A DNA stretch of 32,278 bases from REEB95 sp035632055 (GTDB lineage: Bacteria > Pseudomonadota > Alphaproteobacteria > ATCC43930 > CGMCC-115725): the NCBI GenBank assembly GCA_035632055.1, contig DASQHO010000042.1, positions 1 through 32,278 on the forward strand. The letters run 5' to 3'. This document shows, piece after piece, positions 7,059-14,752 of the stretch. A program made the translations under genes and the position numbers. Positions within the stretch are counted from its first letter, which is position 1; each line of letters begins with the position of its first letter. A model generated the notes under the pieces. It ran no database searches and was not told the DNA's origin. It was given only the letters and a program-made list of their open reading frames with translations.

Positions 7059-7963
7059 GCCTTGGCGATTTTCGCCGGTAAATTCGCAAGATACCGCCCG
7101 ACGGCGGTGTGATCGGCGGCTTCGGGCAGATCGCGCGCCGCGGCGTCCCAGATATTAGCGACGGCGTCGGCCAAAGGCGCAGGCACGCCGACAGCGCGCG
7201 CCAGATCGTCGGCGGTGCGCACGTCCTTGGCCATCAGCCGCAATGGAAAGCCGGCGTCGAAGGTCTCCGACAGGATGAACTGCTTGAGCTTGGCCTCTGT
7301 GGTGTTGTTGCGGCCGCTCGATGCGTTGAAGATGTCCGCCATCAACGCCGGATCGAGGCCGAAGCGGCGGCCGATTGCGATCGCCTCGACGGCAGCGACC
7401 AGGCCGGCGGCCGAGACGTAGTTGTTGAGGGCCTTGATCGCATGGCCCGAGCCGAGCGCGCCGGTGCGGAAGATGGCGCGGCCCATCGCCGCCAGTACCG
7501 GCTGAACACGGTCGAGCGTCGCGGCGTCACCGCCGACCATGATCGCCAGCGAGCCGTCGACCGCGCGCCGCACGCCGCCCGAGACGGGCGCATCGGCGAA
7601 TTCGAAGCCCGCGCGCAGCATTTCTTCGCCGAGCGCGCGCGTGCCCACCGGATCGGACGAGCTCATGTCGACGATGACGGAGCCCGGCCGCAGGTGCGCG
7701 CGCATCGCCTGAACGACTTCGCGCACGACTTTGCCATTCGGCAGGACGGTGATCGCCAGTTCGGCATTTGCGACCGACGCCGCCAGCGTCTCCACGACTG
7801 CGCCGCCGGCAGCAGAGAACCGCTGCCGCGCCGACACAGCGGCGTCGTAGCCGGTCACGCTATAGCCGGCACGCACCAGGCACGCGCCCATCGGCACACC
7901 CATATTGCCGAGGCCGATCAGCGCGATATGCGCCGGCGGCATGAATGCCGGTTTCGTCACCAT
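7055..7963 (-). CDS. NAD(P)-dependent beta-hydroxyacid dehydrogenase (3-hydroxyisobutyrate dehydrogenase-like)
   Basis: Cytosolic oxidoreductase of 302 residues. The N-terminal Rossmann motif GLGNMG is at residues 17-22. The substrate-binding signature DAPVSGG is at 124-130 and the catalytic Lys at about 177 in GSGHAIKALNN. The C-terminal all-helical domain includes AKDVRTADD (about 245-253). The family includes 3-hydroxyisobutyrate, tartronate semialdehyde and related reductases; the exact substrate cannot be assigned. The ATG at 7963 has GGGAGG six bases upstream. The gene follows the DUF3422 gene by 16 bases on the same strand, so it is the last gene of a sensor kinase - DUF3422 - dehydrogenase unit. 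It converges on the hydrolase gene with a 4-base overlap. Confidence 0.88.
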   Translation of the reverse strand: MVTKPAFMPPAHIALIGLGNMGVPMGACLVRAGYSVTGYDAAVSARQRFSAAGGAVVETLAASVANAELAITVLPNGKVVREVVQAMRAHLRPGSVIVDMSSSDPVGTRALGEEMLRAGFEFADAPVSGGVRRAVDGSLAIMVGGDAATLDRVQPVLAAMGRAIFRTGALGSGHAIKALNNYVSAAGLVAAVEAIAIGRRFGLDPALMADIFNASSGRNNTTEAKLKQFILSETFDAGFPLRLMAKDVRTADDLARAVGVPAPLADAVANIWDAAARDLPEAADHTAVGRYLANLPAKIAKA

Positions 7964-7979
7964 CCGTAGCCTCCCGCGC

Positions 7980-9290
7980 TCAGTCGCGGCCGAGCCACTC
8001 GTGGAATGCCCACAAGCCGACCAGCAACAGGCCGCCGATCACCGGCACCGAAATCGCCACCGCTAGCGGCTCATCGACGGAAAAGCCGAGCACCGCCGCG
8101 CCGTGCGCGATATCGCCGACCAGGCCGGCACCGTAATAGGTGATCGCCGCGATCGAGAAGAATTCCACCGTCTGCTGCAGCCGCAACTGCAGGCGCGCGC
8201 GGCGATTCATCGACAACAGCAGGTCGCGGTTCTGCGCCGCCAGCGTGACATCGATACGCGTGCGCAGCATGTCGCTGGCGCGAACGACGCGCTCGGACAG
8301 CGAATCAAGCCGCCGCTCCGTCGTCTCGCAGGTACGCATCGCCGGCGACAACCGACGCTCCATGAATTCGCCGACCGTCTGACGGCCTTCGATGCGGCGC
8401 TCGCGCAACTCCTCGATACGCTTCTGCACCAGCGCGTAATAGGCGCGTGCGGCGCCGAAGCGATACGGCGTATGTGCGCCGATTGTCGCCAGTTCGGCCG
8501 CCAGGCTGAGCAGTCGCGTGAGCAGTGCCTGTTCGTCCTCGAGCGCGTCGGCGCCGGTCGTGGCTTCGGCGATGCTGGTAAGATTGCGCTCGATCGCGGT
8601 GATCGACGGATTGATCTCGCGCGCCAGCGGCAAAGCCAGCAGCGCCATCATCGTGTAAGTCTCGATCTCGAGCAGCCGCTGCACCAGCCGTCCGGCCTGG
8701 CGCGGCGAGGTCACCGTGCCGCTGTGCACGATCATGCGCACGAAATGGTCGCGGTCAGGCCGAAAATCGGTCCATAGCTGTGCCAGACCGCCAGCGGCGA
8801 AGCCGCCAACGATGTTACCGCCTTCGAACAGCTCGCCGATTGTCGCCGGCGCTGGCGGCTCACCGACGATCAGCGCCAATTGCACCGCCGCCATGACCTG
8901 GCCGGGCAGGCCGGCGATCCAATCGTGCGGCAACGGCAGCGCGCCCACGGGCGGATACAGCGCGCTGCCCTGCCACGGCAGCACGAAGGTATAGGTCGCG
9001 AATTCGGCATGTCGCTCCCAGGTCAGGCCAAAACCTTCGCATTCGAATTGGACGTGCGACGCGCCGGCCGGTGGAACTGGTGCGCGGTGGGCGGCGCAAA
9101 GCTGTGAAATGGCAGTGCGCTCGACGGCGCTGTCGCCGCCGGTGAGCGCCACGTGGACGATTCGCGCCGGGGCCGCAACGACGCCATAGGGCCGCGCGTG
9201 CAGCTCCCGGGCTAATGCGTCGAATTGCGGATGAAGCGCGGGGCCACCGATGAAGGCGACCCCGGTGGATTGGGCAGGCTGCTGGCTCAT
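7980..9290 (-). CDS. DUF3422 family membrane-anchored protein
   Basis: A 436-residue protein resembling the DUF3422 family, whose function is unknown. The N-terminal part is globular (ELHARPYGVVAAPARIVHVAL near residues 28-50 is a recognisable family segment). A long charged helical region follows (about 250-370, with RRIEGRQTVGEFMERRLSPA). Two hydrophobic segments lie at the C-terminus (about 375-400 and 405-430). This predicts a tail-anchored protein with a large cytoplasmic, partly coiled domain, an arrangement reminiscent of CorA-like proteins, though I see no clear CorA motif. It starts 21 bases after the sensor kinase stop and is likely cotranscribed with it. No clear ribosome-binding site precedes the ATG at 9290. 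Confidence 0.8.
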   Translation of the reverse strand: MSQQPAQSTGVAFIGGPALHPQFDALARELHARPYGVVAAPARIVHVALTGGDSAVERTAISQLCAAHRAPVPPAGASHVQFECEGFGLTWERHAEFATYTFVLPWQGSALYPPVGALPLPHDWIAGLPGQVMAAVQLALIVGEPPAPATIGELFEGGNIVGGFAAGGLAQLWTDFRPDRDHFVRMIVHSGTVTSPRQAGRLVQRLLEIETYTMMALLALPLAREINPSITAIERNLTSIAEATTGADALEDEQALLTRLLSLAAELATIGAHTPYRFGAARAYYALVQKRIEELRERRIEGRQTVGEFMERRLSPAMRTCETTERRLDSLSERVVRASDMLRTRIDVTLAAQNRDLLLSMNRRARLQLRLQQTVEFFSIAAITYYGAGLVGDIAHGAAVLGFSVDEPLAVAISVPVIGGLLLVGLWAFHEWLGRD

Positions 9291-9311
9291 CGGCCGGCAG
9301 CATAGCGCAAA

Positions 9312-11423
9312 CTACGCGCGGTCGAGTGCCTGACGGATGGCGCGAGCAAGCTCGTCCGGGCGGTAGGGTTTCTGCAGCAGGCTGAAATCGGCGGCGCCGG
9401 TCCGCGGATCGCTGACGGCGTAGCCCGAGGTCAGCAGCACCTTGAGGTCCGGCTTGAGGTTCCGCGCGCGCCGCGCCAGCTCGTCGCCGAGCATCCCGTG
9501 CGGCATCGAATAATCGCTGAACAGCAGATCGACCCGCGGCTCGCGCTCGGCCAAGGCCAGCGCCGCAGGCGCGTTGGCGGCGATCAACACCCGATAGCCG
9601 AGCGACCGCAGACTTTCCGCCACCATCTCGCGCAGCTCGGCATCGTCTTCGACCACCAGCACGGTTTCGGCCTTGGCGGCGGAGGTCCGCGGCAGCGTTT
9701 CAGCGCGCTCGCTGGGCACATCGTCGGCGCGCGGCAGATAGAGGCGCACGGTCGTACCGACTCCGGGCTCGGAGCCGAGTTCGGTATGACCGCCCGACTG
9801 TTTGACGAAACCGTAGACCTGCGACAGGCCGAGACCGCTGCCCCTGCCGACTTCCTTGGTGGTGTAGAACGGCTCGAAGGCGCGTTCGAGAACGTCGGGT
9901 GCCATGCCGCCGCCAGTATCGTTCACTGTCACACGCACGTAGCGGCCGGGCGCGACGCCGATATTGGAACCGGTATCGACCGTCACCGAATCGGTCTCGA
10001 TCGACACGCGCCCGCCGTCTTCCGGCATGGCATCCCGCGCATTGACCACCAGATTGAGCAATGCCGCCTGGAATTGCGCCGGATCGACGCGGCAGGGATC
10101 GACCGTCGGGCTGAGCAGGAACTGGATCTGGACGCGGTCGCCGGCGGCCCCGCGCAGCAGGTCGCCGAACTCCTTGATGACGCGATTGAGGTTGACGGTC
10201 TCCGGCCGCAGCGACTGGCGGCGCGCGAAGGACAGCAGCGATTGGGTCAGGCGTGCGCCGCGTTCGGCGCCGCGCGTCGCCGCCTGGATCAGACGCCGCG
10301 CCGGTTCGGCAGCAACTAGCCGCTGCAGCTGCTCGAGGCTGCCGAGGATCACGGTCAGCAGATTGTTGAAATCGTGCGCCACACCGCCGGTGAGCTGGCC
10401 AATGGCTTCCATCTTCTGCGCTTGGCGGTACTGCTCCTCGATCTCGGTGCGGCGATCGGCTTCGGCGGCGGCCTGACGCGTGCGGTGGAGCGCAATCATC
10501 GTCGCGACAATGAGCGACAGAGTCACCGGAATGCCGTAGATCAGATGGCTGCCCATCAACCGCGCCCAGGCGCCAACAATATTGGCGCGATCCGTGCCGG
10601 CGACGATGTAGATCGGAAAATCGCCGACCCGCTCATAAGCGTACATGCGTTCGGTGCCGTCGGCGGCGGAGCCGTCGGTGAAACTACCAAACACCGGGTC
10701 GCCCTGGATCGCCCGCATAAGCGGGGTACCGGTGGCGAACTTGACCAGACCGCCGGCCGGCGGGTCGCGCGCCAGCAGCACGCCGTCGTCGCGCATCAGG
10801 CTGGTGCCGGAATCACGCTCCTCGGCCAGTGCGGCATAGAACTTCGAGAAGTACGCCGGGTTCATGACGATCTCGATCAAGCCACCGGGCGCCGTACGAT
10901 CCGGCTTCGGCCGGGCGACGATGAATTCGAACTGGCCGTCGAGCGTGTCGCGCGCGACCGACGAGATCAGCAACGCGTCGCTGTTGGCGCGGTTGACGCG
11001 AAAATCGGGCGGCGGCTCCGCAGCCAATCCGAGCGCTGGAAACCGCGCGTCGGTCGCGGCGATGCGGCCGTCCGGCGCAATCATCCGCACTTCCGTCGCT
11101 TGCGGCAGGCTCGCCTTGATCTGCTTGAGAAACCGATGGAGCTCGGCCGATTGGGCGATCTGACCCCAGGTCATCGTCGCGGTGTGATCGGCGATGCGGT
11201 CGGCGGCGAACGCGTCGGTTTGGAAGACGGTCTGCGCTTGCTGGGCGGCGACGTCTGCCAAGCGCCGGATGTTTTCCTGGGCATCGGCGAAGGTGGTGCG
11301 GTAATTGAGCCAGGCAGCACCCGCAAACAGCAGGATCGGCGTAGCGACCGCCGCTGCCAGCAGCAATTGCAACGGCCGGATGGCGTCCCGGGCGGCCGAT
11401 TCAGCGCGTTCTGGCAACCGCAT
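9312..11423 (-). CDS. Hybrid sensor histidine kinase with C-terminal receiver domain
   Basis: About 703 residues. The order is: N-terminal membrane helix (about 17-38); periplasmic dCache-like sensor (about 39-290); second helix (about 292-313); dimerisation domain with phospho-acceptor His350 in GGVAHDFNNLL; ATPase domain with N-box NLVVNARDAM (Asn461), G1 DTGGGMA and G2 GSGLGLSQ; and a receiver domain from about 586 with acceptor Asp637 (DYSMP) and conserved Lys685 (LQKPY). The layout suits a kinase that passes phosphate through its own receiver; no separate phosphotransfer domain or partner regulator is nearby. The signal is unknown. I chose the ATG at 11423, which has GGAGG directly adjacent; in-frame GTG 11453 and TTG 11459 are alternatives. 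It is the first gene of the unit with DUF3422 and the dehydrogenase. Confidence 0.88.
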   Translation of the reverse strand: MRLPERAESAARDAIRPLQLLLAAAVATPILLFAGAAWLNYRTTFADAQENIRRLADVAAQQAQTVFQTDAFAADRIADHTATMTWGQIAQSAELHRFLKQIKASLPQATEVRMIAPDGRIAATDARFPALGLAAEPPPDFRVNRANSDALLISSVARDTLDGQFEFIVARPKPDRTAPGGLIEIVMNPAYFSKFYAALAEERDSGTSLMRDDGVLLARDPPAGGLVKFATGTPLMRAIQGDPVFGSFTDGSAADGTERMYAYERVGDFPIYIVAGTDRANIVGAWARLMGSHLIYGIPVTLSLIVATMIALHRTRQAAAEADRRTEIEEQYRQAQKMEAIGQLTGGVAHDFNNLLTVILGSLEQLQRLVAAEPARRLIQAATRGAERGARLTQSLLSFARRQSLRPETVNLNRVIKEFGDLLRGAAGDRVQIQFLLSPTVDPCRVDPAQFQAALLNLVVNARDAMPEDGGRVSIETDSVTVDTGSNIGVAPGRYVRVTVNDTGGGMAPDVLERAFEPFYTTKEVGRGSGLGLSQVYGFVKQSGGHTELGSEPGVGTTVRLYLPRADDVPSERAETLPRTSAAKAETVLVVEDDAELREMVAESLRSLGYRVLIAANAPAALALAEREPRVDLLFSDYSMPHGMLGDELARRARNLKPDLKVLLTSGYAVSDPRTGAADFSLLQKPYRPDELARAIRQALDRA

Positions 11424-11460
11424 CCTCCTCGCGCGGAATATTACCCGGCGCACCGCCAAA

Positions 11461-11491
11461 GAAAAATGGGCCGCGCTTTGCGGCGCGGCCC
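11461..11491 (-). terminator. Intrinsic terminator downstream of the amidase gene
   Basis: A perfect 9-bp GC-rich stem (11468-11476 pairing with 11483-11491, loop of six) is followed on the minus strand by ATTTTTC (11467-11461). This is a standard Rho-independent terminator reading leftwards. It lies about 130 bases after the amidase stop and directly before the sensor kinase. If the kinase promoter lies in the AT-rich stretch 11555-11615, the hairpin would sit in its leader and could act as an attenuator; a TATAAC at 11559-11554 is the best -10 candidate there but lacks a good -35. Otherwise the gap 11492-11618 holds nothing I recognise. Confidence 0.75.
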
Positions 11492-11618
11492 AAGTTCAGG
11501 GAGGAAAAGCCCGAAGGACTTGCGGCGGGACTGGAATCCCAAACCGCACGGTGGTTATACGGCGAAAATTCTCAACAAATTATTAAGTCGCGGCGCTGCA
11601 TTAACTTTGTATGGTTAA

Positions 11619-12461
11619 TTAGGCGCCGATGGCATCGAAATAGTCGCCGATTGAACGCGTCAGCGCGCGCGCCACTTCAACCCGGTACGGCGCACGACGC
11701 AGATCGAGCTCTTCGGTGCGGTTCGACAGACAGCCGATTTCGACCAGCGCCGACGGAATATCCGGCGCCTTGAGCACGGCGAAGCCGGCGGAGCGGTGAC
11801 TATTGGTCAGCATCGCCACGTGACGACCGAGTTCGTTAACCACGTCCTGCGCGAAGCGGATGGAAAGATTGTTGGTCTGGCGGCGCGCCAAGTCGATGAG
11901 GATGCCATTGACCTGCGGATCGCGGGTATCGAGCTTGACGCCACCGACCAGATCGGCGCGATTCTCGCTGGCGGCGAGCAGCGCCGCCTCGCGATCGGAC
12001 GCCTGCTCCGACAGGGTGTAGACAGAGGCGCCACGTGCCGCGCGGTCGGGCAACGCATCGGCATGCACCGACAGGAACAGGTCAGCGCCAGCGGCGCGGG
12101 CACGCGCAACGCGGCCTTCGAGCGAAATGAACTCGTCGTCGCGGCGCGTCAGCTGGACACGATAGTGGCGCGTCGCCTGGAGCTGATGCGCCAGTTCGAT
12201 GACAGTCGGCAGCGCGATGTTCTTTTCATATGTGCCAACGACACCGATCGCACCCGGATCAACACCGCCATGGCCGGCATCGAGCACAATCAGTGGCAGG
12301 CCGGGCCGGGCCGCCGTCGCCGCCAGCGCGCGTTGCACCGGCACGACGCCGGCACCGGCGACAAGTGCGGCAACGAGCTGGTTGAACCGGCGGCGGTTAA
12401 TCGTGGCGCACGACAAGGCCGAATCCCTTCGCTGAGCAGCGATTCCCTTAGGGGTGTTCAA
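11619..12461 (-). CDS. N-acetylmuramoyl-L-alanine amidase, Tat-exported (AmiA/AmiC-type catalytic domain)
   Basis: Periplasmic zinc amidase that cleaves the bond between N-acetylmuramic acid and the peptide stem of peptidoglycan; 280 residues from the chosen start. Residues 22-48 (INRRRFNQLVAALVAG and on to ALA) form a twin-arginine signal. The Amidase_3 domain has Zn ligands His64 (DAGHGGVDPG), Glu79 and His133 (SVHADA), and catalytic Glu241 (ALVEIGCLSN). There is no AMIN targeting domain, so it is a short version compared with AmiC. Two TTG starts are possible: 12461, the outer one used here, and 12416, which has GAAGGG upstream and gives a more usual signal peptide of about 30 residues. 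A role in daughter-cell separation or wall turnover is inferred from the family. It is transcribed alone, ending at the terminator at 11461-11491. Confidence 0.85.
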   Translation of the reverse strand: MNTPKGIAAQRRDSALSCATINRRRFNQLVAALVAGAGVVPVQRALAATAARPGLPLIVLDAGHGGVDPGAIGVVGTYEKNIALPTVIELAHQLQATRHYRVQLTRRDDEFISLEGRVARARAAGADLFLSVHADALPDRAARGASVYTLSEQASDREAALLAASENRADLVGGVKLDTRDPQVNGILIDLARRQTNNLSIRFAQDVVNELGRHVAMLTNSHRSAGFAVLKAPDIPSALVEIGCLSNRTEELDLRRAPYRVEVARALTRSIGDYFDAIGA

Positions 12462-12505
12462 GCACTTGGCGGTGAAAATTAGGTTAAGGCTTAGGAAATG
12501 TCCAT

Positions 12506-12525
12506 ATCCATCTGAATAGATGGAT
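12506..12525. repeat. Perfect 8-bp inverted repeat with T-run on the + strand side
   Basis: ATCCATCT and AGATGGAT (12506-12513 and 12518-12525) are separated by GAAT. On the + strand a run of five T follows (12528-12532), like a weak terminator, yet both flanking genes run on the - strand. On the - strand the hairpin is followed by ATGGACATTT, a poor U-tract. It may mark the end of the AcuI transcript or be a binding site in front of the amidase gene. Confidence 0.45.
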
Positions 12526-12537
12526 GATTTTTAATTT

Positions 12538-13530
12538 CTAAGCGCGGACATCCACGACCAAGCGGCCGCGGACGCCACCCTTGAGAATTGTCGCCGCGAA
12601 ACCCGGCAGATCGGCGAGCCGCGCGGTTTCGGTCATGGCGTCGAGCTTGTCGAGCGGCAGGTCGCGCGCCAGGCGTGCCCAGGCGGACTGGCGCTGCGGC
12701 AGCGGACACATCACCGAATCGATGCCAATCAGGCGGACGCCGCGCAGCAGGAACGGAATCACGGTCGCTGTCAGATCGCTGCCACCGGCGAGGCCGCAAC
12801 TTGCCACCGCGGCGCGGTATTTGAGCTGGGTCAGGATTGTCGCCAATGTCGTGCTGCCGACGCTGTCGATGGCGCCGGCCCAACGCTCGCTGTCGAGCGG
12901 CCGCGCCGGCGGCTTGGCGAGTTCGGCGCGGTCAACCAGCACGCTCGCGCCGAGCGATTTGAGATAATCGTGGGTCGCCGGCCGGCCGGTGGACGGAGCG
13001 ACCCGATGGCCGAGCTTAGCAAGGATCGCGACCGCCACGCTGCCGAGGCCGCCGGCGGCACCGGTTACCAGCACTTCGCCGGCGCCCGGCTTCATGCCGT
13101 TGTCCTCAAGTGCCATCACCGCCAGCATCGCGGTGAAACCGGCGGTGCCGATCGCCATCGCGCGTTTGGTGCTGAGGCCCGCAGGCAAACGCACGAGCTG
13201 ACTCGCCTTGACGCGCGCCTTCTGGGCGTAGCCGCCCCACGAATTTTCACCGACGCGCCAGCCAGTGAGCACGACTTTGTCGCCCGGCTTCCACTCCGGC
13301 GACGTCGAGCTTTCGACCGTGCCGGCGAAATCAATACCGGGCACGTGCGGATATTTGCGCACCAGCTTGCCGATCCCTTGGAGGATCATGCCGTCCTTGT
13401 AATTGAGCGTCGAATATTCGACCGCGACGGTGACTTCACCCGGCGGCAGATCGCTTTCGGGCAGCGAGGCGACGCGCGCCGACACCTTGCCAGCGCTCTC
13501 CTCGAGCAGCAATGCAGTGAAATTGCTCAT
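12538..13530 (-). CDS. acuI: Acrylyl-CoA reductase (NADPH)-like MDR oxidoreductase, AcuI/YhdH family
   Basis: A zinc-free medium-chain reductase of 330 residues, the usual length for AcuI/YhdH. The N-terminal catalytic half carries YSTLNYKDGMILQGIGK (about residues 39-55), PHVPGIDFAGTV (about 61-72) and VLTGWRVGENSWGGYAQKAR (about 86-105), all typical of this family. The nucleotide-binding loop VTGAAGGLGSVAV lies near residue 155. Characterised members reduce acryloyl-CoA to propionyl-CoA in DMSP, 3-hydroxypropionate or general detoxification routes. The start codon overlaps the thiolase stop (ATGA), so the two are translated as a coupled pair. The gene name reflects family membership; other enoyl-CoA or quinone substrates cannot be excluded. 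Confidence 0.85.
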   Translation of the reverse strand: MSNFTALLLEESAGKVSARVASLPESDLPPGEVTVAVEYSTLNYKDGMILQGIGKLVRKYPHVPGIDFAGTVESSTSPEWKPGDKVVLTGWRVGENSWGGYAQKARVKASQLVRLPAGLSTKRAMAIGTAGFTAMLAVMALEDNGMKPGAGEVLVTGAAGGLGSVAVAILAKLGHRVAPSTGRPATHDYLKSLGASVLVDRAELAKPPARPLDSERWAGAIDSVGSTTLATILTQLKYRAAVASCGLAGGSDLTATVIPFLLRGVRLIGIDSVMCPLPQRQSAWARLARDLPLDKLDAMTETARLADLPGFAATILKGGVRGRLVVDVRA

Positions 13531-14693
13531 CGCAAGCGTTCGAGAATGCTGACGTAATTGGCGACGGCGGCGCCGCCCATGTTGAAGATGGCGGCGAGCT
13601 TCACGTTCGGCAGCTGGATGTCGCCCGCCGTGCCGGTGAGCTGCATCGACTGAAGGACATGCATGGAGACGCCGGTGGCGCCGATCGGATGACCCTTGGA
13701 CTTGAGGCCGCCCGAGGCGTTGATCGGAAGCTTGCCGGTCTTCTCGGCGGTGCCGGCTTCGATGACGTGCTCGCCCTCGCCTTTCTTGGCCATGCCCATC
13801 GCTTCGTAGATCAGCAGCTCGGCAATAGTGAAGCAGTCGTGAACTTCGGCGCAGGACAGATCGTCGAGCGTCACGCCGGCATGGTCGAAAGCGCGCTGCC
13901 AGGCGACCGTCGCACCTTCATACGCGGTGATGTCGCGCTTCGACATCGGCAGGAAATCGTTGACGTGCTCGGCGGCACGGAACACGACGGCCTTCTTCGA
14001 CGCGAGCGCGGTGTCGATGTCAGTCAGCACCAGCGCGGCGGCGCCATCGGACACCAGCGAGCAATCGGTGCGCCGTAGCGGACCGGCGACGATGGGATTC
14101 TTGTCCGAGACCGTGCGGCAGAAATCGTAGCCCAGGTCTTTACGGATTTGCGCGAGGGGATTAGCAGCGCCGTTTTTATGGTTCTTGGCGGCGATCCTGG
14201 CGAGCGCGTCGGACTTGTCGCCGTAGCGCTGGAAATACATCTGCGCGATGCGGCCGAAGACGCCGGCGAAACCGCCTTCGATCTCGCCTTCCTCCTTGAG
14301 ATAGGCGGCACGGATCAAAATGTCGCCAACCTGCGGGCCGGTGATCTCGCTCATCTTCTCGACGCCAACGATCAGCACGCGGCGCGCGCGCTTGGCGGCG
14401 ATGGCATTGAGGCCCTGATGGATCGCCGCGCTGCCGGTGGCGCATGCGTTTTCGACGCGGGTCGCCGGCTTGAATCGCAGGCTCGGATCGATCTGCAAGG
14501 TTAGCGACGAGGGGAATTCCTGGCGCACGAAGCCGCCGTTGAAGGTACCGATGAAGATCTCGTCGATGTCGGCCGGCGCCAGGCCGGCGTCCTTGATCGC
14601 GTCGGCCGAGGTCCTGACGATGAGGCTTTCAATGTCCTCGCCTTCGAGCTTGCCGAAGCGCGAATGGGCCCAGCCGATGATGGCGGCGGTCAT
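13527..14693 (-). CDS. Acetyl-CoA acetyltransferase, SCP2-type thiolase family
   Basis: A 388-residue cytosolic thiolase. Nucleophilic Cys84 sits in ENACATGSAA and catalytic His335 in KSKGHPIGATG. A second reactive Cys is provided by HDCF at residues 285-288, the pattern of SCP2-type thiolases. The C-terminal CxG of classical thiolases is replaced by NMGGAAVANY, consistent with that subfamily. I chose the ATG at 14693: AAGGAGA lies five bases upstream, and residues before it in the longer open frame are low-complexity and would overlap pyrC. Reaction: thiolytic cleavage or condensation of acyl-CoA; some relatives degrade branched or steroid side-chain acyl-CoAs. Coupling to AcuI suggests a short acyl-CoA pathway, an inference. 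Confidence 0.87.
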   Translation of the reverse strand: MTAAIIGWAHSRFGKLEGEDIESLIVRTSADAIKDAGLAPADIDEIFIGTFNGGFVRQEFPSSLTLQIDPSLRFKPATRVENACATGSAAIHQGLNAIAAKRARRVLIVGVEKMSEITGPQVGDILIRAAYLKEEGEIEGGFAGVFGRIAQMYFQRYGDKSDALARIAAKNHKNGAANPLAQIRKDLGYDFCRTVSDKNPIVAGPLRRTDCSLVSDGAAALVLTDIDTALASKKAVVFRAAEHVNDFLPMSKRDITAYEGATVAWQRAFDHAGVTLDDLSCAEVHDCFTIAELLIYEAMGMAKKGEGEHVIEAGTAEKTGKLPINASGGLKSKGHPIGATGVSMHVLQSMQLTGTAGDIQLPNVKLAAIFNMGGAAVANYVSILERLR

Positions 14694-14752
14694 GGCTTCT
14701 CCTTGGCTTGCTCCCTTAGGATATACTGACGGCGCGAGCGGGGAACAAGCAC

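Noticed and set aside
10374..11618. 414-codon open frame on the + strand
   Set aside because: It is antisense to the sensor kinase and runs into the non-coding gap; no recognisable motif.
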